A DNA stretch of 64,000 nt from Bimastos eiseni (taxonomy: Eukaryota > Annelida > Clitellata > Crassiclitellata > Lumbricidae). Location: the NCBI GenBank assembly GCA_959347315.1, contig OY365814.1, forward strand, positions 35,033,146 through 35,097,145, read 5' to 3'. Under the pieces are notes generated by a model. It was not told where the DNA came from and made no database searches. It saw nothing but the letters and a program-made list of their open reading frames with translations. Below, one piece after another: positions 1 through 11,660 of the stretch; the first letter of the stretch is position 1, and every line of letters starts with the position of its first letter. The translations under genes and the position numbers were made by a program.

Positions 1-61
1 TTCTTCTTCCTCTTCTTGCAATGTTACGTTCATTCTTCCCGAATCAAAGGAGTCGAACCGC
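1..61 (-). CDS. Candidate exon of a minus-strand gene running off the left edge
   Basis: On the minus strand a pyrimidine-rich tract ending TTTTGCAG (70 down to 62) is followed by an open stretch reading RFDSFDSGRMNVTLQEEEEE, which runs to the window edge. The acceptor is good and this frame has no stop, while another frame stops within six codons. The acidic run comes from a GAA repeat and could be chance. No family is recognised and no other exon of the gene was found in the window, so this is a weak call. Confidence 0.3.
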
Positions 62-588
62 CTGCAAAAGAACACAAAGAGAGCGTATGAGACACAGGTA
101 AGAGATCTTTCTCACGTGACGACCATATTCCCAGCACTATATATGAGCTGGAATATTTCAGAATGGAATGAATGAGGTAGGAAATGCAACTTTAACATTC
201 CATCAATCGTGGAAGATTAAGAAATACTCGACAGGTTTTTGAGAAATACAGAATATTTTCCATTGAGCGTGTGAAATGGATGACCAACTTACATATGAAC
301 ATCTTCATCATAAATCCATCATCTATGATTAGCGACTTCATAAACTTTAACTCCAACGAACCGTTGATTCCACTCCATAGAAAAAACTTGTTTGCTCATT
401 TAGTCTAGAACTTTGCATTCACGGGATCTTTTTATTTCTAGGATGGAAAGCTTTTAATTCGTAACATCTAATTAGCCAATGTGTAATTGCATAATGCAAC
501 AACCGATGGCTTGGACAAACCAGGCTGTAACCGGGTCAACTAAACCCAGCTAACATGATTATGGTCTATAATATGGTCTACTCTAGGG
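62..588. other. Intergenic or intronic stretch, nothing recognised
   Basis: AT-rich unique-looking sequence without a long frame, repeat or RNA gene that I can support. Confidence 0.5.
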
Positions 589-2440
589 TTGCATCACTCT
601 GGAAGGGGGGTGCATCGCCATGGGAGGGGGTGCATCACTCTGGGAGGGGGGTGCATCGCCATGGGAGGGGGTGCATCACTCTGGAAGGGGGGTGCATCGC
701 CATGGGAGGGGGTGCATCACTCTGGGAGGGGGTGCATCGCCATGGGAGGGGGTGCATCGCCATGGGAGGGGGTGCATCACCATGGGAGGGGGTGCATCAC
801 TCTGGGAGGGGGGTGCATCGCCATGGGAGGGGGTGCATCGCCATGGGAGGGGGTGCATCGCCATGGGAGGGGGTGCATCACTCTGGGAGGGGGGTGCATC
901 GCCATGGGAGGGGGTGCATCACTCTGGGAGGGGGGTGCATCGCCATGGGAGGGGGTGCATCGCCATGGGAGGGGGTGCATCACTCTGGGAGGGGGGTGCA
1001 TCGCCATGGGAGGGGGTGCATCACTCTGGGAGGGGGGTGCATCGCCATGGGAGGGGGTGCATCGCCATGGGAGGGGGTGCATCACTCTGGGAGGGGGTGC
1101 ATCACTCTGGAAGGGGTGCATCGCCATGGGAGGGGGTGCATCGCCATGGGAGGGGGTGCATCGCCATGGGAGGGGGTGCATCACTCTGGGAGGGGGGTGC
1201 ATCGCCATGGGAGGGGGTGCATCGCCATGGGAGGGGGTGCATCACTCTGGGAGGGGGGTGCATCGCCATGGGAGGGGGTGCATCGCCATGGGAGGGGGTG
1301 CATCGCCATGGGAGGGGGTGCATCGCCATGGGAGGGGGTGCATCACTCTGGGAGGGGGGTGCATCGCCATGGGAGGGGGTGCATCGCCATGGGAGGGGGT
1401 GCATCGCCATGGGAGGGGGTGCATCGCCATGGGAGGGGGTGCATCACTCTGGGAGGGGGTGCATCACTCTGGAAGGGGTGCATCGCCATGGGAGGGGGTG
1501 CATCGCCATGGGAGGGGGTGCATCACTCTGGGAGGGGGTGCATCACTCTGGAAGGGGTGCATCGCCATGGGAGGGGGTGCATCGCCATGGGAGGGGGTGC
1601 ATCACTCTGGGAGGGGGTGCATCACTCTGGAAGGGGTGCATCGCCATGGGAGGGGGTGCATCACTCTGGGAGGGGGTGCATCACTCTGGAAGGGGTGCAT
1701 CGCCATGGGAGGGGGTGCATCGCCATGGGAGGGGGTGCATCACTCTGGAAGGGGTGCATCGCCATGGGAGGGGGTGCATCGCCATGGGAGGGGGTGCATC
1801 ACTCTGGGAGGGGGTGCATCACTCTGGAAGGGGTGCATCGCCATGGGAGGGGGTGCATCGCCATGGGAGGGGGTGCATCACTCTGGGAGGGGGTGCATCA
1901 CTCTGGAAGGGGTGCATCGCCATGGGAGGGGGTGCATCGCCATGGGAGGGGGTGCATCGCCATGGGAGGGGGTGCATCGCCATGGGAGGGGGTGCATCAC
2001 TCTGGGAGGGGGTGCATCACTCTGGAAGGGGTGCATCGCCATGGGAGGGGGTGCATCACTCTGGGAGGGGGTGCATCACTCTGGAAGGGGTGCATCGCCA
2101 TGGGAGGGGGTGCATCGCCATGGGAGGGGGTGCATCACTCTGGAAGGGGTGCATCGCCATGGGAGGGGGTGCATCGCCATGGGAGGGGGTGCATCACTCT
2201 GGGAGGGGGTGCATCACTCTGGAAGGGGTGCATCGCCATGGGAGGGGGTGCATCGCCATGGGAGGGGGTGCATCACTCTGGGAGGGGGTGCATCACTCTG
2301 GAAGGGGTGCATCGCCATGGGAGGGGGTGCATCGCCATGGGAGGGGGTGCATCGCCATGGGAGGGGGTGCATCACTCTGGGAGGGGGTGCATCACTCTGG
2401 AAGGGGTGCATCGCCATGGGAGGGGGTGCATCACCCTGGA
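589..2440. repeat. G-rich ~20-bp minisatellite, about 90 units
   Basis: Three related units alternate: GTGCATCGCCATGGGAGGGG (type A, 20 bp), a CATCACTCTGGGAGGGG type (B, 20-22 bp) and a shorter CATCACTCTGGAAGGG type (C, 19 bp). In the distal half they fall into a higher-order order such as A-A-B-C, about 79 bp. Every type A unit holds an NcoI-like CCATGG. The G runs lie on the + strand. Because the unit is not a multiple of three and contains no stop in any frame, all three forward frames stay open for over 600 codons; these are not genes. Confidence 0.97.
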
Positions 2441-2504
2441 GGTGCTGCTGAATGGCTTTTTGCTGTGAGAAGTGCTTTGTAAATGATGAGATACGATGGA
2501 ACCC

Positions 2505-2655
2505 ACTGAGAGACAGAGAGAGACACAGAGAGAGACACAGAGAGAGACACAGAGAGAGACACAGAGAGAGACACAGAGAGAGACACAGAGAGAGACACAG
2601 AGAGAGACACAGAGAGAGACACAGAGAGAGACACAGAGAGAGACACAGAGAGAGG
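2505..2655. repeat. 12-bp tandem repeat (AGAGAGACACAG)n
   Basis: About 12 nearly perfect copies of a 12-bp purine-rich unit directly follow the G-rich minisatellite. The sequence reads openly in several frames on both strands, which is a consequence of the short period. Confidence 0.95.
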
Positions 2656-2741
2656 CAGTTGGTGATGGATGATAATGAATTGTCATCTAAATCTTTTGCA
2701 AATGTTAAATGTTCGATGAGATGTCTTTCCTATTTTCTTAG

Positions 2742-4222
2742 ATCTATGCTGCCATTGGTCGAACTCTCCCCTACCTAAATCCTAAAAGTCGAGTAGAGGT
2801 CATCGCAACTGAACTGCCGGCCAACGTTCTGAAAACACTTGTCGCTCATTTCGATGTTGGTTTCGTTTGCAGCTTTTTAATTGCACTTTTTTTCAACATT
2901 TCATGATTTAAAATGAATTTCATCAAAAGAGATCTGCATTAATTTATGTTGATAGTTTTTATATTTTCTGATTGATTACATTTATTTAATTTTAAAGTAA
3001 TTAATTAACAGATTAATTGATAGATTCATTGATAGATTAATTGCGAGTTGGTTGTCATTTTCCATCCCAGTTGATGTGTTGTAAGTTGCGCTTATGATCT
3101 GTAAGTTCCAAATTAAAATGTACTTATTTATTTTCTAGATAGGATAATTGGATGTAGTTTGAAAAGATGGAGGGAACAGCTTTGAGTGTGATTAACATCT
3201 GATTTGAATATCTTATCATAAATATGCATATTATTAATTGGCTACTTGTAACTGGATATGAACTGTCTGGTGGTTGTTCTTAGGTGAATTCTGATGATGC
3301 AAGTCTCTTGTCAACGATGGGAGTCAAGGAGTAAGTTAATCAACTAATCATAGATGGTTGGATTTATGATTAACTGCATTTTATATGTAAATCAGTCGAT
3401 CAATTTTGTGCGCTTACCCTTAAAGATTCTGTTCTTCTCAAAAACATGTTGAGTTGTTTAATTGGAATTTATTAATCAATGTAATTTATATAGAGCCACT
3501 ATTATAATCAGGTGCTTATCCCTCTGTGCTGATTGAAATGATTTTTTTTAAATTAAGAAAAAGAAATATCGTAAGTCATTGTAAGATTTTAAACAGCTTT
3601 TGTCTTCCAATCTTAATATCCATATCCCAAATTAATACAATTTTTGGCGCTTATGATGGATTATCCTTTTCTTGTGTAAGAAATGATAATAGCATTAAGA
3701 AATCTGTGAACTGTTTTTTGAAGGGGACAGAAGGCTACGAACAAGAAGTACATATCACGAGTGATAAATGAAATTAAGGACAACAGGTCTCGACTGAAAC
3801 CGTAAGCAACTTTTTCCTTTCTTCGACACAAGTTTTGTTAATGTTTTCCTGCTGTCTGAAGTGTGTGTTGTTTCCAAGGTCTGAAATTGTTGTGCTCGTC
3901 TCTACATACTGGGTGCAATTCCTTCATTTAACTTTTTCAGATTCAAAGCGAGGAAGTAATATATGTTTTTGTGTTTTCTAATTTTTACACATGCATTGTT
4001 TCCATGGATGATATAAGACATTGTGGTTATGTTTTGTCTTGCAAATATCTGCTTATGTTATAACTGTTAGCTGCCTTCAATTGGCCGACTTTGTTCTTCT
4101 GTTAGAATTTATCGGTTTTTATTGCCTGCTAAACTGATCGTAATGTTTCTCCTTTTTGCAGCCAGACTCCGATAATTCTGTACAGCCTGGCGGATGAATT
4201 TCACAGAGTCTTGTTGCTATGA
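2742..4222 (+). CDS. 3' part of an unrecognised spliced gene (four exons)
   Basis: Exons 2742-2855, 3284-3330, 3724-3801 and 4162-4222 join in frame (phases 0, 2, 2). Acceptors are TTTTCTTAG, GTTCTTAG, TTTTGAAG and TTTTTGCAG; donors are GTTGGT (weak), GTAAGT and GTAAGC. The tail starts IYAAIGRTLPYLNPKSR, continues through VNSDDASLLSTMGVKEG and KYISRVINEIKDNRSRLK, and ends ADEFHRVLLL before TGA. It looks like a helical, soluble C-terminus. The 5' exons must lie upstream, either before the minisatellite or outside the window. I do not recognise the family. Three of the four junctions are good and a polyA signal follows at 4308, so a real gene is likely; a further small exon between 2856 and 3283 cannot be excluded. 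Confidence 0.6.
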
Positions 4223-4307
4223 TGGCTGGAAAGTAGAGTAGAGCGACTGTTCTCAGTTGATTGTTACATAGGATGTACTTTGTTCTGCTGATTCAAGACC
4301 AGAAGTA

Positions 4308-4313
4308 AATAAA
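4308..4313 (+). promoter_or_regulatory. Polyadenylation signal AATAAA
   Basis: AATAAA lies 86 bases after the stop codon at 4222 of the unrecognised + strand gene and fits as its 3' end signal. Confidence 0.5.
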
Positions 4314-4320
4314 CAACAGT

Positions 4321-6890
4321 GTCTTAGCTTGTGAAAGCAGAGGAGGAGGAGGAGGATGAAAAAGCATGGACAGGTGATATATTTCTGGTTGGTCATCCCA
4401 ACACAAAGGTGTTCATTCTAGTTAGAAAACAAGGCTGAATATTGCATTTGACTGTTGGACATCATTTGTCAATCATCTTAAAGTATTCGTCTGTGATGTT
4501 TGAAGTTAGCTGTTGCCCAGTTGATGGGTTTGATTTTAAAGGTCACCATATATGGATTAGTCATGATTTTGATACTGTTCTGACTCTGAATTAGATATTG
4601 TGTTCCAAGTTGGACTTGGTTCGAACGTGGCTAAGCAAAGGACTTGTGCTAGTCAGTGCCTGAATGGAAATAGTGAGGTGTGTTTTAAGTAGAATGTTTT
4701 GCCACGATCTATAGTTGACCTATAGATGGATTCAAATGATATTTTCCATTGACTACATCATTTTTCCCTCTGAACAGTGTTCCCTCTGAACAGTGTGTGT
4801 GCAGGAGTTCTTTCCAGCCAGTATCTCCATCTCTACTATTTATTGTTTGCCATTATTGCATCACTTTCTAAAGATCTTCTAAATCTCAATTATAACTAAA
4901 ACATTTCTCCTATTACTAAAGTAGATCCTAAACTGAGGAGTAGTCTGGACAGTTGCACGTCTTTATTGAAATGCCAAAGTAAATGATTTCAATGTCACTT
5001 AAATTTCAAATAAACTTTTGTTATTTTGTCAATGATTTTTCATTTCCATCACAAAGCATTGTACAAGATAACCACATCAAAATACTAAAACTTACAATCC
5101 AATACTGATTAAGAACAGTAATCTCGTTGTCATAGCAACTAGAAAAGCACCAAAAGAGTAAAAAACAACAACTAACGGTTGTCAAATTCATGCACTTGAA
5201 AACACCATATCTCTCTGCTCTTCTTCCTCTTCCTCCTTCCTCTCTATTTCCTCTTCATAATCCTCATCTTTCTCAATGATGCCATGATACTTGCAATTAT
5301 TTTTTAAATTTACAATTTTTACATTACAGACGGTTACATTACATTGCAGGATACAGCCCCAGAAGAAATGTTGAGAGAAGTTCAACAGAACAAACTCCAC
5401 ATGTCTCCAATATTTAAATACAGCCAACAACTATCAGCTGACTGAGTCTAACAAACTTGCACAATAAACATGTATACAACTATGCATGTGTATATATATG
5501 TATATATATATATAAATATATATACATGTACATATATACATACTGTAAGATAAATAATATTGTTTTTTCGATGTAAAAATTTGCATATGAATCAAGTCCA
5601 TGAATCAATAAACTTGGGAAAATAAATATGGCAAAAAACATTTTCTATACAATTATATCAAATTTAAGCAAATATCAAATATTGAAATCAGGATTTCCTA
5701 TAAAATTAATGTGTCCAACTACACCAGAGTGAAATGCAATCACAAGTGCGATCATATTGAGAAAGTACATTCACAAAGAAGACATTATTTCAGGAGCCCC
5801 CTACCACCAGTTAAGTGACCAGTATCTATCTCTCTCTTCCTCTTTATTTCTCTCTCTCAGCATCCATAATCGTAACCCATCAAAGGAACCCAACGTCATA
5901 ACCCCAAAAATCCGAAGTTTTTCCAACTGATTTCTGGTCAACATTTCAAAAACATATATTGGGCCTATGTGTAATTTCTATTTAGTAATTTTGCCAAGAA
6001 ATCTGGATGGAATCCACAGCTTAAATTTTGTTATTTTTAAGATATTCATAAATCTTTTAGGGACATCTCACTAAATCACAAAATTATATTAAAACCTGTC
6101 ACAAAACATAACTTCAGAAAATTCCCTTCACATAAACTGTTTATAGAACAAGTTTTATTCCATTTAAAGAATTTTATCTCACCATAAAAGATGTTGAATA
6201 TTTGTTGAAATAGATTTAGTAATAATCTTTGTGCATCCAGCCAAAAATAAATACAAGGCTGATACAAAAATAGCTCAAGTTAATAATTATATCATGAAAA
6301 TATGTTGGCATTAAACGTTGAAACTAGAAGAAACTTTGTACAAACAGCTGATAACAACGGTCACAAAACTTGTCAATCACAAAATCTGGTATAAAACAAA
6401 GAAGCATTATCCCTCTAATGACCAGCGTGTACTAAAATATATGGGAAAACATTGCAGCTGGTCGTTAAAGGGTTAAGAAGTGCTCAACAGACTAAATCAA
6501 TTCAAATACTTTGCAACTTTCCATAGTCTCAGCATCTCAATATGTCAACATATTATGAGCATTTAAAGTGCAAATCTATATCATAGTCGTTTGGTAATGT
6601 CTCCTGTGTACGAAACTAATATCGTTGAAATAGCAACAGAGTCGTCTAAAAAATTGGTGAAACTAATTAGTCGCCCACTAATAACAATATAATTAACATT
6701 GATTAAAGAAAAGAAGGTGGAACATGAGTTGCGTGTAATATTCTACATCTTCTGGTCAGATGAGTCATTGATCTTTTTCACTACAATTAGAATAGTCTTG
6801 TAAAGCTGTGTATATGAGGTGATGAAAATTCTTGGACGTGTTTCAGAGTGCGACCAGGAATTCTCCATTGGGGGAAATGTCTGAGAGTCA
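4321..6890. other. Noncoding stretch between convergent genes
   Basis: This AT-rich interval lies between the end of the + strand gene and the end of the CIB gene, so it should hold both 3' regions. A minus-strand frame near 5188-5300 (an acidic EEEIERKEEEEEE-type tail) comes from a CTTCCTCTTCCTCC repeat and has no convincing splice sites. A TA-rich microsatellite lies at about 5490-5540. Minus-strand AATAAA motifs occur (for example near 6154, 5845 and 4965), but in such AT-rich DNA none can be assigned to the CIB transcript. Confidence 0.4.
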
Positions 6891-9800
6891 CTACAGTCGA
6901 ATTCTGAATGAGCTGAAAGAAAATTAGGAATAACCACATTGAGCAAAACCTGAAGAACAGATAAAATGATAAAAGTGATCTTCCTTTATTAAATTCAAAC
7001 TGACAGAACGTAGTATGATTACAAGTAATAGTATAAATGGATGATCACAAGTTATTACAGGAATCGGATTTTACTGTATGGCGGTCATGCAAGGCGTTCA
7101 TAACGTCCTAATGCTCATTTCACCAACACCACCTGACAAATGAAGCCCGAGTTGACCTTAGGGAGGGAATCGGAAGTTGCAACCGGGTCCCTGAGCACAC
7201 TGGCCTTCTGCTCTTCTTGCTAAAGAGTTACCATTACTCCATACTCCCACAAGAGCTATGTCAACTTATGTCATACACTGGCAGCCATTTAGCAATTGTA
7301 ATAGTGACGATTCACATATAGCATCATCAGTGGGAAGCGACTTCTAGGCTGCTTCACAATGCCAACTACTATGAGCAGAAATTCCAAGTGACTAAGTAGG
7401 CATTCAGTGGTTTTCTCTGAACATTAAGACTTCTCGCAATTGGTTGTTATTGAAATCCGATTTGTCCACAGACCAACTTCATCTGCATCCACACTTCATG
7501 GATGGTTGTTTCTTATTCTTAACTAAGAGACAGACAGAGACTGACAGACAGACAGACAGACAGAACTGATGAGACTGAGACAAAGAAATGCAGAGAGAGA
7601 ACCATTTTCGCGTACTTTACAAAGTCTGGTGACTTAGACATGACGTGTTGAAACTCGGCAAACGATAACGTTCGATCTCCGTCCAAATCGCCTTCCTTCA
7701 ATATCTGAAAAGAGTCAGAGAAAGCCTCATGACAAGCCAAACGACAGCCTGCCTGTCTCTGTCATCAGACGCATAGCCTGGTGGGTGAAAGGAGGGGTGG
7801 ATAGATATAGGATTACATCTTGGAATTTTATCACGAGGATAGATCGATACACCCAGAGACTCTGAACATCCGTTAATTAGTTCCACTCGTGTGCGTGGGC
7901 CCACCAACGGGAACTTCTCATCGACTGCATTGTTATCGTACATGTCGTTCGTAATGCCACTTAACATCTGGTAAACTAGCAGAGGCAGAGAGTGCCTCTG
8001 GGTAGATGTCTTAAACGGGTGCTATATAAATTCTCATAATAAAAAATCCATGCAATCTGCTGGATCAATCGATCATTCAAGGCAATGATCGAAGAGTGGA
8101 ATTAACACATACGTTGTCGATCAGTTGCTCCATCTGTTCATCTGTCAGTTTCTGATCTCCAGTCAGCAGATTAATGATTTCGACCAAATCGCGACTCGAA
8201 ATCAGACCATCGTTGTTGAAGTCTGCAAAGAAATTGACCAACGCATACGATGAACGATTACATCTAAACGAATGGAAATGAATAAAACAAGAGCAGACTT
8301 ATCAAAACCTGTTTGACAAAGCAACAGCAACGCTAACAGAAGACAACCAACAACCATTCTCTGTCAGAGCCAGTCACTTACTCAGTCTTTCTGATGCCCT
8401 ATAATTTAATGGGCGCCATGCATGGCTGCCAACAATTCAATTCGATTCCTGTCACCATTCGTTCACACTGTACTTGTAGTCATGATGTGGTTTATCATTA
8501 TTATTATTATCATCTATGACACTACATTTACAACTCAGTAATCCTACACAACAACATCATATTGCATGACAACTAAATGAACCGCTTTCATCTTTTGCAT
8601 GGGTGCTGAACCCTTTCAAAGGTCAACCAGTGGCAATATTTGCCAGCAAGTGGTGGGTCAGGGTGCCATCGAAGTTTGATCAAAATATGTGTTTGGAGGG
8701 CCCCAGAATATTATTGTGCATTTGTTTATGTGATATTGCAATTAGGGCATAACTGGAAATCGCCTCGGACATTCGCCTCGGCCGAATATCCCGTTCTCTG
8801 GACTATTCAGGAGAATTCGCCTCTGCAAATATAACACACACATATATTTAAAAATAAAAAAATTGCAATTCAATAATTTCTTATAAACATTTAACAATGT
8901 AAAAACGAAAATGCAAATTTTAAACAGTATTAATGATTTCGACCAAATAGTTATAACAGACTCAAACATTTATTTTGCTAGTTTTTCATTACGCAAAATG
9001 GCTAAAGTGACGAAAGTCAAAAATTTTAAGCTTTGCCTGCAGATGGTACTTGCCAGACCAGAGTTGCCACTACTATTCCGTTCATATCTGGATCCGGCAA
9101 ATAGTTCATCCAAATACTCGTGGATTCAGTATTCGGTGAAAATTGTCTACTGTGTTATGCCCTAATTGCAGTGCCTTTCTAGTGCCTCTTTTAGGCAAGC
9201 GGATGGTCCAAAGTAAGGGACTAAATGCTACCCTAGTCATTTGAACAGTACAGTACTTCTCCAACCATCTAAACAGGCTCTATATAAACACAACCATTAC
9301 ACACAGGCATATACATATATATATAAGTTCTTCAATTTACTCACCATAGATCCGGAATGCATATTCGATCTTGACGCCTCGTGACGCAGTTTCGCTGAAG
9401 ACGGAGACTAAGTCGAGAAAGTCTTCAAACGAAATCCTACCATCGCCACTCGACGAAAAGACTTCACAGATCCTCTCACTGAATGGATTCACCTTAAATT
9501 AACAACACATCAACAAAAAAATTCAAATTTCGAAATAATCAGCCTCATAATTGGTATCAGTCATTTCAATAATTGGCTACGCTCGGCATCGGCATAACCG
9601 GTAAAAAGCGATATTGGTCGAGCTCTAACCTTCAGTTCTGGCAGATTGATGATCTGTTGCTTCGATAGTCGAGTGTTCCAGTTGCTCTCAACGGCGTCAC
9701 GATCGATCTTCTTAAAACGATCAAAGACGCTGAAGCAATCAAGAAAACAAACAACGATCACAATGTCTTTGCATGATACGTAACAATTATGAGACATCCT

Positions 9801-10875
9801 CTGATTCACCTCTTGGCACATTTAACTACATCTGACCACCAGTAACAACTCTTCCTAGAAAATTGTATTTCCCCACACCACATATCACTTCCCCCACTCA
9901 CCTATAACCCACAATGTTTTGTTCAATAGCATTTCACAGCATATATTAGATTAAGAAATGAAATTATAGAAAGTAACCTACTGCAGAATTTCCTTCTTTG
10001 TCAGAAACGTCAGCTCCTACAACGACAACGAACAACAATGTCCAGAATAATAGTAATACCAGTAGCTTTCTTCAACAATTATTAAATTATATATTTGTCC
10101 AAAAAATCAATAAAAATTTCCCTAAACACTTACCTTACCACTTAGTCAATATAATTATCTATTTAAATGGGCTATATAAAATGCTCAGCAACACCTCCAT
10201 ACAAATGTAATCTTCAAATAAGGCAGTGAAAACAGCATTTTGAGGAATTCAGAGTTTTACTTGGCATAAATGACATTGTAATGCAATGCAATGTAAAACT
10301 TATACAGCACAACTCGATATTGGTTCCTACTCAGTTCTTCTGGGCATTACAATGAAATGCACCACTTGTGACTACTCTCACCTGTCATTGATGTCTCATT
10401 GCTTCTAAACCAAAACGGAACACTGCCGAGCAGCGAACAACTTGAGCAGAGTGCGATCACTTTCCAAAACGACCACCTCAGTGCAGCCACTCCTTTAAGG
10501 CCAAAAGCATCGGTATCTCTGGGACTGCCTTAAACTGGTAAGCCTCATACTTAGGTGACCGTATTCATACTAATGCCTTCACTAAATGAGCGACATGAAA
10601 AGTATGCAGCTCTGTCGATTATTTACTCAACGCGAGTGATTGAAGTGTGTCTGACCGGTTGGTGGTCGACGTGTGTGGACCTGCATTTCCCTGTCCATCG
10701 CCCACATTAACTGGTCGATCCCAATACTTCAGAAACTTAGTGCAACCGCTGGTATTTAAATAGCTTTAATAACTTGCCCAGAAGTGTTCCATTACATTCC
10801 GCCCACGGGTTGAATTCTTCCTACCTGATACTCGTCCAACTGTTCATTTGTAAAAACACTTTTCGAGTTTCCCAT
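6891..10875 (-). CDS. Calcium- and integrin-binding (CIB) family EF-hand protein, seven exons, 184 aa
   Basis: Minus-strand exons are 10875-10825, 10016-9982, 9729-9630, 9492-9345, 8222-8113, 7704-7616 and 6912-6891; phases agree at every junction and all ends are GT-AG. The protein begins [17 protein letters not shown], which carries an N-myristoylation-type MGxxxS start, then [12 protein letters not shown], and ends SPDFVNSFRIRL. These are CIB1/CIB2 hallmarks, and the length matches the usual 185-190 aa. EF-hand 3 loop is residues 112-123 ([12 protein letters not shown], Asp at position 12 as in CIB1). EF-hand 4 loop is residues 154-165 ([12 protein letters not shown], Arg where Gly is usual). 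CIB proteins are cytosolic or membrane-tethered calcium sensors that bind integrin tails, kinases and, for CIB2, mechanotransduction channels. The [12 protein letters not shown] stretch is closest to CIB1, but the paralogue is not certain. Confidence 0.93.
7530..7562. repeat. (GACA)n microsatellite in a CIB intron
   Basis: A short run of GACA units lies just downstream of the donor of CIB exon 6. Read on the minus strand without splicing it would add a Ser/Leu/Val tail; the spliced ending SFRIRL is the family-like one. Confidence 0.8.
8736..9171. mobile_element. MITE-like element with 17-bp inverted ends in CIB intron 4
   Basis: GCAATTAGGGCATAAC near 8738-8753 recurs as its exact inverse complement at 9154-9170. 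Just inside the ends, CGCCTCGG and CCGAATAT motifs on the left face ATATTCGG-like motifs on the right. The 435-bp body has no transposase frame. Exact ends and a target-site duplication could not be fixed, so the class is open. Confidence 0.45.
9300..9326. repeat. Short (TA)n tract
   Basis: A small AT microsatellite just downstream of the donor of CIB exon 4, which lies at 9345. Confidence 0.6.
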
Positions 10876-11090
10876 TTTCGATTGATTTATGAATGAACTT
10901 TAACTCAAAGCAATTAAATTGCTTGACTTCTGGCTTGTGAAATATAGTCTAAGCGACGTTAGAGTCAGAAAGTTCAACAGCGCTGTCAGTGCTACAGAGT
11001 ACACATAGGCGGAGAATATGTAAATGAATATTTATGAGCAAGCGTTGTCATGGCCCAAAAGATTTAATCCGCTACAATAAGAAGTAACGT
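10876..11090. other. Region upstream of the CIB start codon
   Basis: This should hold the CIB 5' UTR and promoter. No TATA box, CpG cluster or other element could be assigned with confidence. Confidence 0.3.
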
Positions 11091-11094
11091 CTGC

Positions 11095-11147
11095 ATTCAT
11101 TCATTCATTCATTCATTCATTCATTCATTCATTCATTCATTCATTCA
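11095..11147. repeat. (ATTC)n microsatellite
   Basis: About 13 perfect copies of ATTC, directly followed by the ATTTATATAGAGCTTCC motif seen at the ends of LINE copies, so it may be a LINE tail. Confidence 0.95.
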
Positions 11148-11149
11148 AT

Positions 11150-11410
11150 CCGAGCATTTATATAGAGCTTCCTAGGAACCTACACAGGAGCGCTCCCTGC
11201 CCAGCCACGCCTAAACAGAAAAGACTTGAGAGACTTGTAAGGCGTTGCGTTTGCCACAAGCAATGGCCAGAACCCAATTAAATGAGAGATCATTTCACAT
11301 TGAAGAGCCCACAAGTTCCCATTTGTAACCGAGAAAGCACGGCGCTGCCTAATGGTCAAGCGAGGAAGTGGAACTAGAAACTCATCCCTCGTCGCAGAGC
11401 GAAGCGCCAT
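11150..11410 (-). mobile_element. 3' fragment of a LINE (non-LTR retrotransposon)
   Basis: The minus strand encodes a LINE-type C-terminus: RSATRDEFLVPLPRLTIRQRRAFSV, then a Trp-containing stretch and SLKSFLFRRGW. It resembles the 'R-RAFSV-G-LWN-LP ... FK--LK-YLF' pattern of CR1/L2-like elements. Only the terminal part remains. Confidence 0.55.
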
Positions 11411-11439
11411 GTGGTGCCGAACAGTGATATTGCTTAGAG

Positions 11440-11660
11440 ATTTATTGTAAATCTAAGAAAATCAGATGGTAAGACGATACAGAACATTGACATATATGTA
11501 CGAGGAGAGACTGTGGTCTGTGTGGACTAACAACATTGGACAGAAGAAGAGAAAGGGGAGATCTAATCGAGACGTACAAGATCATGACAGCCAAGGAGAT
11601 AACAACACCTTCGAGTCGAAGGGCGTCCGCAGAAATTTTTCCAGAGGGGTGCAAAATTCA
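11440..11660 (+). mobile_element. LINE reverse-transcriptase fragment
   Basis: The + strand has the typical end-of-RT signature LTTLDRRRERGDLIETYKIM (frame near 11537-11600), with a frameshift upstream. It is a truncated, degraded LINE copy. Confidence 0.6.

Noticed and set aside
555..2482. Three forward frames of 620-637 codons
   Set aside because: All lie in the 20-bp minisatellite; the period rotates frames and contains no stops, so three overlapping frames encode the same repeat peptide.
5188..5430. Minus-strand 80-codon frame with an acidic tail
   Set aside because: The acidic part is a GAA/GAG simple repeat, and the hydrophobic part has no supported splice sites or family.
7860..7900. 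GGTGGGCCCACGCA shared with 27315-27330 as a repeat family
   Set aside because: Only about 14 bases are clearly shared, too little to define an element.
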